DNA of 64,000 bases from Kocuria palustris (GTDB lineage Bacteria > Actinomycetota > Actinomycetes > Actinomycetales > Micrococcaceae): positions 2,542,001 through 2,606,000 of the forward strand of contig NZ_JAFBCR010000001.1 of assembly GCF_016907795.1 (NCBI RefSeq), in the 5' to 3' direction. The notes below the pieces were generated by a model. It was not told where the DNA came from. It was given only the letters and a program-made list of their open reading frames with translations, and did not search any database. Each line of letters starts with the position of its first letter. Within the stretch, counting starts at the first letter, position 1. A program made the position numbers and the translations under genes. Of the stretch, positions 34,991 to 44,863 are shown piece after piece.

Positions 34991-35061
34991 ATCCAGCGGC
35001 AGAGGCGGCGGGGCACGGCGCGGGTCGGGCCCGGAGCGTCGTCTCCCGGTGCCTTCCCGGA

Positions 35062-38000
35062 TCAGCGAGCAGCGGCGTCTCGCAGCGCCTTGCGCACGCG
35101 CTTGGCCGAGACGGTGTGGGCGGTGCCGAGCTCCTGGGCGAACAGCGAGACGCGCAGCTCCTCGAGCTCCCACTCGATCACTGCCAGCGCCTCGGGCACC
35201 GGCAGGCCCTTCGGCACGGCGGCCACGGCCTTGTCGAACTCGTCCTCGAGGGACTGGATCTCGCTCATGTTCACGCCGTCGCGCTGGATGTTGGCGGTGC
35301 CCACGAGCTTGTCGATGCGCAGCTCCATGGCCTTGAGGTAGCGCGGCAGGTGCTGCAGGTGCGCCCACCCGATACGGGTCACGAAGCCCGGCTTGACCAG
35401 GCGGTCGAGCTGCTCTCGGATGTCGGCGAACGCGCTGACGGCTGCCATGGACGACGGTCGCTTGATCCGCTTGCGCACGGAGTTGGCCAGCGTGAGGACC
35501 TCGGCCACCAGCGCGGTGACCTGGAAGACGGTCTCGATCTGCTCGGCGCGGACGTCGTCGAAGAGCCGGTCGAACTCCTGGCGGGTCCACGGCGGCTCGG
35601 CAGGCACGAGCTTGTCCACGGCGGCGCGGGTGCAGTCCTGGATGAGGGCGTCGACCGACCCGTGGGGATTCTGGGTGAAGACGATCTTCTCCCGGTTGTC
35701 CAGATGGTCCGAGATGAACCGCTGGGTGTTCGGCAGGCGGCGCTGCAGCAGCGAGATGGTGCCCGAGCGCTGGGCCGCCCGCTGGTCCTGCTCGGAGGAG
35801 AAGATGCGGACGTCGGCGGTGGGCTCGGAGGCCTGGGCGCCGGGGGAGGCCACGAGCGCCGGCCAGCCGGTGATGCGCTGACCGGAGACCACGGTGTCGA
35901 CCTTGCGCGGCAGGTCCCGCTCGGGCCACTCGGTGAGCCCGTCGCGCTCCAGCGCAGGTCCGGCCGTTTCCTTGCCGCCACCGGAGGCAGGGCCCTTCTT
36001 CTTCCGCCCGCTCTTCCCCTGCGAGCCGGAGCCGCCTCCCGGGCCGGGGACGGCACCGGGGCCGGGCACCGGCAGCGCCGAGGCCGAGGTGCCCAGCGAT
36101 TCGGCCAGCGCGGCGCGGACCTGATCCCGCAGCGCGACCTGCAGGTGCTCGAGGTCCTCGCCCTCGCCGAGGACCCGGTTGCGGGAGTCGCGGACCTGGA
36201 AGTGCATGCGCAGGTGCTCGGGCACAGCGGACCAGTCCCACGACCCCGGTGGGATGACGACGCCCTTGAGCTGGCGCAGAGCGCGCTCCAGAGACTGCTC
36301 CAGGGCGTCCTGCTCCGGATCGGCTTGAGCGTCGAGCAGCTCGACGGCCCGACGGGCCACATCCGGGGCCGGGACCACGCTCTTGCGCACCTGCTTGGGC
36401 AGCGAGCGGATCAGGGCGGTCACCAGCTCCGTGCGCAGACCCGGGATCAGCCAGCGGAAGGGCCCCGGGCGCAGCTGGTGCAGGAAGAGGATCGGCACGC
36501 GCACTGTGACGCCGTCGGCCTGGCGCCCGCGCCCGGACCCCTTCCGCTCGGAGGGTCCGGTGCCGGAGCCGGGGGCGAACGTGTAGTCCAGATCCAGGCT
36601 CAGCTCACCGCCGTCGGTGCGGGCGATCCAGCGGCGCGGGAAGGCGGAGTCGTCCCAGGTCTCGGCCTGGTCGTCGATCAGCTGCTCGGGGTCGAAGTCG
36701 AGCAGGTGCTCGTCCTGGCGCGAGGCCTTCTTCCACCACGTGTCGAAGTGGGTCTGGGAGACGACCTCGGCGGGGACCCGGGCATCGAAGAACTCGTAGA
36801 GCGCCTGGTCGTCGACCCGCAGGTCCTTGCGGCGCAGCCGTGACTCGAGCTGCTCGACCTCGGCGAGCTTCCTGCGGTTTCGCTGCACGAAGCGGTGGCG
36901 GGTCTGCCAGTCGCCCTCCACGAGGGCCTTCTGCAGGAAGATCTCGCGGGAGGCGACCGGGTCGATCCTCCAGTAGCCCACGGGCCGATCCGCCGCCAGC
37001 GGGACGCCGTAGAGGGTGGCCCGCTCCTTGGCCATCACCGCGCCCTGGCTGCGGGACCAGTGCGGCTCGGCGTAGGTGCGCTTGACCAGATCGCCGGCGA
37101 CCTCCTCGATCCACTGCGGTTCGACCGCGGCGTTCACGCGCGCCCACAGGCGGGAGGTCTCCACGAGCTCGGCAGAGACCACGAAGTCCGGCTTCTTCTT
37201 GAACAGCGCCGAGCCCGGGAAGATCGCGAAGCGCGTGCCGCGGGCGCCCTGGTAGTCGCGGGTGCGCTCATCGCGCAGGCCGATATGGCTGAGCAGCCCG
37301 GCCAGCAGAGACTTGTGGACGTCATCGGCCTTGGCGGCCGGATCGATCTCCCGGTCGCGGCCGACCTCGATGCCTACCGAGCGGCCCATCTGCCGCAGCT
37401 GCGTGTAAAGGTCCTGCCACTCGCGGATGCGCAGGAAATTCAGGAACTCGCGCTGCACGGTCTTGCGGAACTGCGAGCTGGACAGCTGCTCCTGCTGCTG
37501 CTGGAGGTGCTGCCACAGCAGCAGGAAGCCCAGGAAGTCGGAGCTCGTGTCCTTGAAGCGGGCATGCAGCTCATCGGCCTGAGCCCGCTTCTCCAGCGGG
37601 CGCTCGCGGGGGTCCTGGATGGTCAGCGCGGCGGCCAGGATCATGACCTCGCGGGCGCAGCCGCGGCGCTGGCCCTCCACGATCATGCGGCCCAGCCGGG
37701 GATCCACGGGCAGCGCGGCCAGAGTGCGACCGGTGCGGGTCAGCGGAGAGCGCTCGTCGTCCCTGTCGCCGCGACCGCGCCCGCGGCGTCCGCGCGAGCC
37801 GCGCCCGGAGCGCTCGCCGTCCTGCTCTGCCCGACGGCCGCGGGAGGACTCGGCGGGACGCAGGGCGCCGAGCTCGCGCAGCAGCATCACGCCGTCCTTC
37901 ACGGCGCGGGACTCGGGCGGCTCCACGAACGGGAACCGGCCGATGTCCTCGGGGGAGTGGACCACCCCGGCAGAGGTCATCTGCAGGATGACAGAGGCCA

Positions 38001-39210
38001 GGTTGGTGCGCAGGATCTCCGGATCCGTGAACTCGGGACGGGACTCGAAGTCCTCCTGTGAGTACAGCCGGATGCAGATGCCGTCGGAGACGCGGCCGCA
38101 GCGGCCTGCGCGCTGATTCGCCGAGGCCTGCGAGATCCGCTCGATCGGCAGGCGCTGGACCTTGGTGCGGGTGGAGTACCGGGAGATGCGCGCCGTGCCG
38201 GTGTCGATCACGTATTTGATGCCGGGCACGGTCAGCGAGGTCTCGGCCACGTTGGTGGCCAGCACGATGCGCCGCGAGGAGCCGCGGGAGAACACGCGGT
38301 GCTGCTCGGCCATGGACAGCCGGCCGAACAGCGGAAGGACCTCGGTGCCGCGCAGCCGCGGACGATCCGCCACCAGGGACTCGAGCGCGTCCTGGGCATC
38401 GCGGATCTCGCGCTCGCCGGAGAAGAAGATCAGGATGTCGCCGCGGTCCTCGTGGGACAGCTCCTCGACGGCCTGGCACACGGCCTCGAGCGGATCGCGG
38501 TCCTCCTCCTCCAGGCCGTCGTCGGTGTCCTCGTCGACATCCTGCTGGCCCTCCAGCGGCCGGTAGCGGATCTCGACGGGATACGTGCGCCCGGAGACCT
38601 CGATGATCGGCGCGGGCTCGGGCTGCGCATCCTGCGGTGCATCGGCCGGCAGGGGCTCGTGGAAGTGCTCGGCGAAGCGCTCCGGGTCGATCGTGGCCGA
38701 GGTGATGATCAGCTTCAGATCCGGGCGCTGGGGCAGGAGCGTCTTGAGGTAGCCGAGCAGGAAGTCGATGTTCAGCGACCGCTCGTGGGCCTCGTCCACG
38801 ATGATCGCGGAGTAGCGCGAGAGCAGGCGATCGTGCTGGATCTCGGCCAGCAGGATGCCGTCGGTCATCAGCTTGATCCGCGAGTCCCGGCCCACCTCCG
38901 AGGTGAAGCGGACCTGGTAGCCGACCGTCTGGCCGATCTTCTCGCCCATCTCCTCGGCGATGCGCTCGGCCACGGACCGGGCGGCGATGCGCCGGGGCTG
39001 GGTGTGCCCGATCATGCCGGAGTCCCCGAGACCCAGCTCGAGGCACATCTTGGGGATCTGGGTGGTCTTGCCGGAGCCGGTCTCGCCGGCGATCACGACG
39101 ACCTGATGGTCGCGGATCGCGTCCTGGATGTCCTGGCGCCGGCCCGAGACCGGCAGCTGCTCGGGGTAGACGATCCGAGGTCCGGTGCCCTCGTGCGCGG
39201 TGGTGGTCAT
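35062..39210 (-). CDS. hrpA: ATP-dependent RNA helicase HrpA
   Basis: This 1382-residue DEAH-box helicase has Walker A AGETGSGKTTQIPK (residues 40-53), IIVDEAHERSLNIDF, TSATID and ATNVAETSLTVPG. The helicase-associated and OB-fold regions follow, then the long C-terminal DUF3418 part. Two low-complexity inserts are visible: an Arg/Gly/Asp-rich run near residue 470 and a Gly/Ser/Lys-rich one near 1050. Bacterial HrpA resolves stalled or collided ribosomes on mRNA and takes part in RNA processing. It is a single-gene unit with a -10 box (TAGAAT) 9 bp before its ATG. Confidence 0.93.
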   Translation of the reverse strand: MTTTAHEGTGPRIVYPEQLPVSGRRQDIQDAIRDHQVVVIAGETGSGKTTQIPKMCLELGLGDSGMIGHTQPRRIAARSVAERIAEEMGEKIGQTVGYQVRFTSEVGRDSRIKLMTDGILLAEIQHDRLLSRYSAIIVDEAHERSLNIDFLLGYLKTLLPQRPDLKLIITSATIDPERFAEHFHEPLPADAPQDAQPEPAPIIEVSGRTYPVEIRYRPLEGQQDVDEDTDDGLEEEDRDPLEAVCQAVEELSHEDRGDILIFFSGEREIRDAQDALESLVADRPRLRGTEVLPLFGRLSMAEQHRVFSRGSSRRIVLATNVAETSLTVPGIKYVIDTGTARISRYSTRTKVQRLPIERISQASANQRAGRCGRVSDGICIRLYSQEDFESRPEFTDPEILRTNLASVILQMTSAGVVHSPEDIGRFPFVEPPESRAVKDGVMLLRELGALRPAESSRGRRAEQDGERSGRGSRGRRGRGRGDRDDERSPLTRTGRTLAALPVDPRLGRMIVEGQRRGCAREVMILAAALTIQDPRERPLEKRAQADELHARFKDTSSDFLGFLLLWQHLQQQQEQLSSSQFRKTVQREFLNFLRIREWQDLYTQLRQMGRSVGIEVGRDREIDPAAKADDVHKSLLAGLLSHIGLRDERTRDYQGARGTRFAIFPGSALFKKKPDFVVSAELVETSRLWARVNAAVEPQWIEEVAGDLVKRTYAEPHWSRSQGAVMAKERATLYGVPLAADRPVGYWRIDPVASREIFLQKALVEGDWQTRHRFVQRNRRKLAEVEQLESRLRRKDLRVDDQALYEFFDARVPAEVVSQTHFDTWWKKASRQDEHLLDFDPEQLIDDQAETWDDSAFPRRWIARTDGGELSLDLDYTFAPGSGTGPSERKGSGRGRQADGVTVRVPILFLHQLRPGPFRWLIPGLRTELVTALIRSLPKQVRKSVVPAPDVARRAVELLDAQADPEQDALEQSLERALRQLKGVVIPPGSWDWSAVPEHLRMHFQVRDSRNRVLGEGEDLEHLQVALRDQVRAALAESLGTSASALPVPGPGAVPGPGGGSGSQGKSGRKKKGPASGGGKETAGPALERDGLTEWPERDLPRKVDTVVSGQRITGWPALVASPGAQASEPTADVRIFSSEQDQRAAQRSGTISLLQRRLPNTQRFISDHLDNREKIVFTQNPHGSVDALIQDCTRAAVDKLVPAEPPWTRQEFDRLFDDVRAEQIETVFQVTALVAEVLTLANSVRKRIKRPSSMAAVSAFADIREQLDRLVKPGFVTRIGWAHLQHLPRYLKAMELRIDKLVGTANIQRDGVNMSEIQSLEDEFDKAVAAVPKGLPVPEALAVIEWELEELRVSLFAQELGTAHTVSAKRVRKALRDAAAR

Positions 39211-39219
39211 ATCCCGGCC

Positions 39220-39225
39220 ATTCTA
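39220..39225 (-). promoter_or_regulatory. -10 box before hrpA
   Basis: On the minus strand TAGAAT ends 9 bp before the hrpA ATG, leaving a leader of a few bases at most and no clear ribosome site. Confidence 0.4.
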
Positions 39226-39293
39226 CGGGGCGGGGACGACGGCCCCGCGGCCGCCGTCCCCCTGGCGGCGCCCTCGTGGGGCAGCGCGGCGCC

Positions 39294-40142
39294 TCAGAGC
39301 AGCTCGAGCGCGCTGCGAGCGGCGCGGTCGGTGGCCCCCAGGTAGGACCCGCCGCGCGGAGGGTCGAAGAGCACCGCGTGGGCGATCAGCACGAAGAGCT
39401 GATGCAGCCCCGTGCGCTCGTGCCACCCGTCGCGCAGCGGATGCGCCTCCTGATAGCCCTCCAGGATCTCCTCCAGGTGCGGGGCGCCGAAGATCGAGAG
39501 GAAGGCCAGGTCCTGCTCCCGGTGGTCGCCATGGGCGGCGGGGTCGATCAGCACCGCGCCCTGGTCGTCCCACATCAGATTGCCCGCCCACAGGTCGCCG
39601 TGGATGCGTGCGGGACGGTCGCCGTCGTCGAACCTCCCCGCTTCGATGGCCTCGGTCGCCCGCTCGATGTCCTCGAGCTCCGAGTCCGTGACGCCGCGGG
39701 AGCGCAGCCGCTCGAGCATGGGGCGCAGCCGCTGACCGCCGTAGAAGGCGCCCCAGGAATCCGTCGGCTCGAGCGAGACCTCGATCGGCTGCTCGAGCGG
39801 GCCGAACCAGCCGCTGCGCCAGCCCTCTTCCGGGGCGGGACGCGTCCACTGCGAGCTGGCCGCAGGCACCGGCGGTGCCGCGCCGAAGGCCTCCGCGCCC
39901 AGGTCATGCGTCTGCGCCAGGGCCCGGCCGAAGCTCCGCGCCGCCTCAGGGGTGGGCTGCTCGGAGCCGATGCGGCCCAGCTCCAGGAAGTCCGCGCCGA
40001 CGTTGTGGACGGGAGCGCAGCGCACCGGACCCTCATCGAGCCACAGCAGTCCGGCTGCCTCCAGGGCGAAGACGCCGGGGGAAGAGCCGTCGGAGGACTT
40101 GCGGTGGATCTGGTGCTCAGCAGGCTTGCGATCACGTGTCAT
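39294..40142 (-). CDS. fructosamine kinase family protein
   Basis: This 282-residue protein belongs to the fructosamine/ketosamine-3-kinase family, with an aminoglycoside-phosphotransferase-like fold. The catalytic loop reads RIHGDLWAGNLMWDD and the metal-binding motif is LIDPAAHGDHREQDLAF. Enzymes of this type phosphorylate glycated amines so that proteins can be repaired. In bacteria most act on free ribulosamines or related compounds. It stands alone between hrpA and a divergent membrane-protein gene. The natural substrate is unknown. Confidence 0.85.
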   Translation of the reverse strand: MTRDRKPAEHQIHRKSSDGSSPGVFALEAAGLLWLDEGPVRCAPVHNVGADFLELGRIGSEQPTPEAARSFGRALAQTHDLGAEAFGAAPPVPAASSQWTRPAPEEGWRSGWFGPLEQPIEVSLEPTDSWGAFYGGQRLRPMLERLRSRGVTDSELEDIERATEAIEAGRFDDGDRPARIHGDLWAGNLMWDDQGAVLIDPAAHGDHREQDLAFLSIFGAPHLEEILEGYQEAHPLRDGWHERTGLHQLFVLIAHAVLFDPPRGGSYLGATDRAARSALELL

Positions 40143-40236
40143 GCCACGAGTCTGACGCCATTAGGGTGGATCCGCACGCCCGGGCGAAACATTCGCCCAA
40201 CCGACCGCCGAGCCCCTGGCCGAGGAGGCCGCAGAG

Positions 40237-40626
40237 ATGACCAGCCTGTCCCCGCAGCAGCGGGCCCGACGACGCCGGATCGCCGGCCTGCTGGCCCTCG
40301 TGGGCATCGTCCTGCTGCTGGTCTCCACCTATGCCGTGCCCATGGGCATCATCTACTGGGCCCGGGCCACCTCGGAGGAGGCCCCGGTCCCGCTCACCGA
40401 CGGTGCGCTGCTCACGATCATCGCCGGACCTGTCTCCCTTGTGCTCGGGGGCATCCTGAGCATCGCGGCCTTCCAGATCACTCGCGCCCACCGCGAGCCG
40501 CGCACCGAGGAGGACCGCGAGCTCGATGAGCAGTGGGGCGACGACGCCATGATCGACTTCGATCCGACCGAGTTCAACAGCGGCCATCGCTCGGCTCGCC
40601 AGCGGGAGCGCGATCGCTGGAGCTGA
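40237..40626 (+). CDS. small two-helix membrane protein
   Basis: I do not recognise this 129-residue protein. A basic N-terminus (QQRARRRRIAG) precedes two hydrophobic helices (about residues 15-40 and 58-80), and a charged cytoplasmic tail (about 82-129) follows. The positive-inside rule puts both ends in the cytoplasm. It is divergent from the fructosamine kinase gene and convergent with the broken surface-protein gene. Confidence 0.7.
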   Translation: MTSLSPQQRARRRRIAGLLALVGIVLLLVSTYAVPMGIIYWARATSEEAPVPLTDGALLTIIAGPVSLVLGGILSIAAFQITRAHREPRTEEDRELDEQWGDDAMIDFDPTEFNSGHRSARQRERDRWS

Positions 40627-40660
40627 TCCGGATCGGCTGAGGCATCAAGAAGGCGCCGAT

Positions 40661-40699
40661 GGGGCGCAGCACCGGGGAATCCTCCCCGTGCTGCGCCCC
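40661..40699. terminator. bidirectional terminator
   Basis: GGGGCGCAGCA (40661-40671) and GGGGA pair with TCCCC and TGCTGCGCCCC (to 40699) with one bulged C. It lies between convergent genes. Confidence 0.7.
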
Positions 40700-40733
40700 T
40701 TCAGCGCTCACAGCCGCCTCGGCGGTTCAGCTC

Positions 40734-41513
40734 TCAGGACCGGCGGCGCCGCAGCGCGGTCGCTCCCACCAGGCCAGCTCCGGCCATCAGCAGGACGCCG
40801 CCGGCGATCACCACCGATCCGTTCGAGACACCGGTGTGCGGCAGCTGCTCGCCCCGCCACTGCTCAGCGGGGGACTGCTCGGCCTCCTGCGCAGGAGCGG
40901 CCTGCTCCGGTGCGGCCTGCTCCGGTGCGGCCGGGGTCGGCTCTGGCGCGGGGCCGGCGTCTGGGCCCGCGCCGTCTGAGCCGTCGCCCGGGACCGCGGC
41001 GCTCGGGCTCGACGTGGCCGTCGGCTGCGGGACGACAGGCTCCTCCGACGGCTGCTGCGTGGGTGCCTGAGTCGGGGCCGGTGCGGGCTCCTCCGTCGGC
41101 TCTTCGGTGGGGTCGGTCGTGGGATCCTCGGTCGGCTCCTCTGTGGGATCAGCAGTCGGGGTCTCGGTGGGGGGCGGCGTCGGCTCACCGGCCGCAGTCG
41201 TCAGGGTCTGATCTATCGCGGTGATCGGCTGGCCGTCCGGTCCGGAGGCGGTCGCGGTGAGCTCGGTGCCGGCAGGGACGGAGCCGCCGGGCCATGTCAG
41301 CTCCACAGTGTTCGTGCCGTCGGCATCCGTGCGGAAGGTCGCGGTCGTGACCTGTCCGTCAGGGCCCGTGACGACCACCGCGTACTCGGTGTCCGGGGCC
41401 AGATGCGCGTACCGGATCGTCCAGGGGTTGCCCTGGCTGCCCTGGTCATCGCCGGTCGAGGTCGGCTCGGAGATCGGGTCCGGTACGGGCTCGGTCGTCG
41501 GCTCCTCGGCCGT
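40734..41513 (-). pseudogene. LPXTG surface protein, 5' end lost to IS3 insertion
   Basis: The open frame enters from the IS3 boundary and ends with a complete sortase signal: LPHTG, a hydrophobic helix and the basic tail ALRRRRS. Before it lies a wall-spanning region of Pro/Thr/Glu repeats (EEPTEDPTTDPTEEPTEEP) and, at the N-side, part of a small beta-rich domain (GTNTVELTWPGGSVPAGTEL). No signal peptide or start remains: the upstream part is replaced by the IS3 element and island DNA. It would have been a cell-wall-anchored surface protein. It cannot be secreted as it stands. Confidence 0.8.
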
Positions 41514-41538
41514 GTGAATCGGCCCGGGTTCTCTGCCG

Positions 41539-42514
41539 CTACTTTGTGGGTGCGGGCTCTCGGGTGAGGGCCTCGTTGTGCAGCGTCTCGAACTCTACCG
41601 GGGTGAGCATCCCCAGCGAGCCGTGGAGGCGCCGGTTTTTGTACCAGTCGACCCAGCCGGCAGTCGCGAACTTGACGTCCGCGAAGCTCCGGTAAGGCCC
41701 TGTGTGGAAGACGGTGGTGCGGATGCACCCGGTCTTGAACAGGCCGTTGCAGCTCTCCGTGAGGGCATTGTCGAGCGCGTCGCCGACGGTGCCGATCGAG
41801 GCAGCGATGCCCTCGAGGGTGAGATGCTCGGTCAGGCGGGTCGCGGTGTAGTGGGACCCGGCGTCGCTGTGGTGGATCAAATTCCCTGGTGAAACTGGGT
41901 TTCCTTCCCGTGCGCATTGCCAGAGCGCGATCCGCAGTGGCGTCATGACGAGATCGGTGCGCATGCTCGAGGACGCGTGCCAGCCCACGATCCGCTGAGC
42001 GAAGACGTCCACGACGAACGCGACGTAGACGAACCCCGCCCAGGTGCGGACGTAGGTGAAGTCGGTGGCCCAGACCCGGTTCGGAGCGGGGGCGGTGAAG
42101 TCACGATTCAGCAGGTCACCGGCACGTTTCCCGTCCGGGCCAGGGATCGTGGTGCGGATCTTCTTCGCCCGCCGGGTGCCCTCGAGGCCGAGGGTCCGCA
42201 TCGCCCGGTCCACCGCCGCGCGGGAGGTGCCGGCGAGGCCTTCCGGCGGCGGAGCAGCGCGACCCACTTCCTGCGTCCGTAGAGGCCCTCGGGCTCATCG
42301 GGGCCTGCCCGGTGGCGGGGTTGAGAGTCCAGGCGAGGTCGGGGATCTTGTCCTCGACCAGGGCGTCAGTGATGGTGCGCTCGGCGATGCGGGCCGGCTG
42401 CTTCCAGGACCGGTAGGTGCGTGCAGCGATGCTCAGGCCCTGCTGGCGCAGGACGCTCAGGATCGACTCGGCTGCATAGCCCTCGGCGCGCATCTCGTCG
42501 ATGAACGCGCAGAT
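41539..42514 (-). pseudogene. IS3 orfB (DDE transposase), two frameshifts
   Basis: The catalytic part is intact in one frame (41539-42267) with WATDFTYV, HHSDAGSHY and NALTESCNGLF supplying D, D and E, and it ends YKNRRLHGSLGMLTPVEFE. The N-terminal third is in another frame (RTYRSWKQPARIAERTITDA). A short middle piece (EGLYGRRKWVALLRR) is in the third frame, so there are two single-base-type shifts near 42255 and 42295. No full-length transposase can be made without recoding twice. Confidence 0.82.
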
Positions 42515-42820
42515 CAGCGGTTTCGGGGGTCGAACTCCCCCGCGAAGAAAATTGAGGCCCGGCGGAGGATCTCGTTGTCCTCGCGCAGCCGCTTGTTCTC
42601 TGCTTTCAGGCGCTTGACCTCGGCGGACTCTTCGCTCGTGACACCGGGACGGGTTCCGTCATCGACCTCGGCCTGCGAGCCAGCGCCGCACGGACTCGCG
42701 CGAGACGCCTTCCTGGCGAGCGACTGCGGTGACTGCGGCGGTCAGGGCGGGTACTCCTTCTGGTGCTCCCTGAGGAGGCGCACGCACCTCGCTCGCAGCT
42801 GGGGATCGATCTTCTTCGGC
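42514..42820 (-). pseudogene. IS3 orfA, two frameshifts
   Basis: It starts MPKKIDPQLRARCVRLLREH, shifts frame at about 42750 into the helix-turn-helix piece (TAVARQEGVSRESVRRWLA), then shifts again at about 42675 into the leucine-zipper-like end (KRLKAENKRLREDNEILRRA). The pieces line up well with normal IS3-family OrfA. Confidence 0.78.
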
Positions 42821-42857
42821 ATGCTGTCTATCCTTCCGGACTGAAACAGCAGCGGCA

Positions 42858-43337
42858 TCAAACCCGGGCCGATTCACCCTCGAGCAGGCCTCCCTCCTCG
42901 AGCATGTGGTCGGCGTACTCGCGCCATGAGCACCACTCGCCCTCGTACACGTCCTCGAACGCCTCGAGCGATGGGAAGTCGCCCTCGCCCTCGGCGACGT
43001 AGCTGCCGGAGCGCACCCAGGTGAAGAGGGCTTCCTGCTGGTGCTCGGGCACCGAGGTGAGGACGCGGCCCCACTGGGCCGCGGTCATGGGGTCCATCTC
43101 GCTCGTGACCGGGATGCCCTCGTGGTCCATCACCCAGAGTTCCTGGTGGTCGGTCGCGTGACCGTGCAGCTGGGCCGGCGTGACCTCGTCGCAGTCTTCG
43201 GCGTCGTACCACCTACCGACGAGACTGGCTTCTGAGTAGCACGCGAGACAGCCAACCCACGGACGGGGCTCGGTGTGACGGATGATGCGGGCACTGTTCG
43301 TCAAGAGGTCCTCCTCGCTCATGAGCAGGTTGATCAC
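42858..43337 (-). CDS. ardA: ArdA-like anti-restriction protein, 3' end altered by IS3
   Basis: This 159-residue acidic protein resembles ArdA, a DNA mimic that blocks type I restriction enzymes and is carried by conjugative and integrative elements. Fitting features are WVGCLACYSEASLVGRWYDA near the start, ELWVMDHEGIP in the middle and the acidic C-terminal half (SLEAFEDVYEGEWCSWREYA). The last six codons and the stop lie in the IS3 end, so the original C-terminus is lost, though probably by few residues. The start is GTG at 43337, with an ATG at 43322 as alternative. The assignment rests on pattern similarity only. Confidence 0.65.
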   Translation of the reverse strand: MINLLMSEEDLLTNSARIIRHTEPRPWVGCLACYSEASLVGRWYDAEDCDEVTPAQLHGHATDHQELWVMDHEGIPVTSEMDPMTAAQWGRVLTSVPEHQQEALFTWVRSGSYVAEGEGDFPSLEAFEDVYEGEWCSWREYADHMLEEGGLLEGESARV

Positions 43338-43384
43338 CTACTCCTCAGGAGGTCTCCCGGGCCGCCGCGGCGGCCCGGTGCGCA

Positions 43385-44863
43385 CTACGGCAATGCGTTG
43401 ATCGACTCGACAACCCCGACCAGATACTCAATCGATTTATGGAGATCCTCATCTGAAACCGGCGCATTATTGCGGTTTTCAGGATGGTGAATGCTGTTGC
43501 GAACATACATCGGCAAAGTAGCATCCAACTTCTCTGGACTCGGCGTTCGGATCCATACCCTGTCGACAGGTATGCCGTTCTTCTTGAAGAACTCGTCGAT
43601 TTCCTTATTGCTAGCGGCCCTACCATTAGACTTGAGAGCTTCAAGGTGTCGCTGAACCCAGCCGAAGAGCTCATTATGAAACTCCACACTATACACACCG
43701 AAGGCGCGATAGTTGATCTCGCCCCAGGTTGGCTCACCTTCGTCGAAAAGTCCGAACGTGGTCGACGAGTCAATGCGGCGACTACCGCCTTTTCCAGTCA
43801 GAACCGTAAGCAAATGAACGTCGGAGCTGAATTTTCTAATCAGATACGGAGAGTGCGTGACAATGAACACCTGCTCTTTCTCTCCAATTTTACTTAGAGC
43901 ATCGCCGAGCCTTAGTTGAGCACTGGGGTGGAGCCACGTCTCGGGCTCATCCAGCATCAGGATCAACGGGGTGGCATTCTCCGCACCCCCAAGTGCCGCT
44001 GAGCGCGCGTAAAGCTGGATGAGGCCCAGCGCGACGGCCCGCTGCATCCCGGTCCCCTTGCCGCCGATCGGAGTCTCGCCCGCCCCATCGTCGACATGGA
44101 GACTCCCCTGCTTCATGAACACGTTCGCATCAGGTAGACCGAAGTCGAAGCGGTAGTTCGCTTCGCCATACTGCTCATCCACAAGATTTTTCAGGTCGCC
44201 GGCGAGGCGTGTTGTCTCGGCGGTAAAGGATTCGGCTTCTTCTGGGCCGAAAGCTCTCTTGTGTGCATCCGAGAGATTGCTCCAAAGTTCAGTCTGCACG
44301 AACCGCTGGAATGATGAGTCCAGGAGTCGACCGAGAGTCTTGTTGTTTGCAAAGTCGATATGGTCAGCAGGATGAGCGTCAGCCCACACTTCCTCAAAGT
44401 CGAAGAGCGCTTTAACCCTCGCGTCTATGCCGGTTACGTTTTCGAATTGCTCACTCCGCGGATGCCAGAAACAAACACCTTTGACGTCGACGCTACGCCA
44501 CTTTTTACCCTGCAGAACCTCCCGATCCTCACTTGATCGATCCAGACGAAGAACTTTTTCCCCATCGGCTTCGAAGACAAAATCCCCCAGGACACGGAAC
44601 TTCTCTCGCTTGACGAGCTCTTCGACACCACCGGCTATATCAACCTCCACGCGCGTTCGTCCAGTTCCGTTCTTGCAATAGAAAGAGTCTGGCGTCCACC
44701 TCGTTTGAGAGGGGCCTTGAAAAGCGAACAACAAAGCTTCGAGTAACGTTGATTTGCCGCTGTTATTATCGCCAACGAAGAAGTTAACTCCGGGCTTAAG
44801 GGTGAACCTATGTTCACCTTTGAAGCTCTTTACGTTCTCGAGAATCACACGCCGAATGTACAT
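43385..44863 (-). CDS. OLD-like AAA ATPase with C-terminal Rx4H (HEPN-like) motif
   Basis: This 492-residue ATPase has Walker A GDNNSGKST (31-39), a GKGTGMQRAVALG signature (270-282), Walker B LILMLDEPE (301-309) and the switch histidine in VFIVTHSPYLIR (333-344). That is the ABC/RecF-like layout of OLD and abortive-infection ATPases. After residue 380 comes a separate helical region with EFHNELFGWVQ and MYVRNSIHHPENRNN. R456-N and H461 there fit the R-N-x3-H pattern of HEPN ribonucleases. AAGGTAAGG precedes the ATG. Its base composition is clearly more A/T than neighbouring genes, a sign of transfer. A phage-defence role is inferred. Confidence 0.75.
   Translation of the reverse strand: MYIRRVILENVKSFKGEHRFTLKPGVNFFVGDNNSGKSTLLEALLFAFQGPSQTRWTPDSFYCKNGTGRTRVEVDIAGGVEELVKREKFRVLGDFVFEADGEKVLRLDRSSEDREVLQGKKWRSVDVKGVCFWHPRSEQFENVTGIDARVKALFDFEEVWADAHPADHIDFANNKTLGRLLDSSFQRFVQTELWSNLSDAHKRAFGPEEAESFTAETTRLAGDLKNLVDEQYGEANYRFDFGLPDANVFMKQGSLHVDDGAGETPIGGKGTGMQRAVALGLIQLYARSAALGGAENATPLILMLDEPETWLHPSAQLRLGDALSKIGEKEQVFIVTHSPYLIRKFSSDVHLLTVLTGKGGSRRIDSSTTFGLFDEGEPTWGEINYRAFGVYSVEFHNELFGWVQRHLEALKSNGRAASNKEIDEFFKKNGIPVDRVWIRTPSPEKLDATLPMYVRNSIHHPENRNNAPVSDEDLHKSIEYLVGVVESINALP

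Larger units (their letters stand above)
41514..42877. mobile_element. decayed IS3-family element
   Basis: The 1364-bp element has matching ends. GTGAATCGGCCCGGGTT at 41514-41530 is repeated inverted at 42861-42877, and TGCCGCT further in is shared too. Its two genes on the minus strand carry four frameshifts. The flanking triplets (CGT left, CCT right) do not match, so no target duplication is left; a deletion next to the element is likely. It joins the truncated LPXTG gene to the ardA-like gene. Confidence 0.88.
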
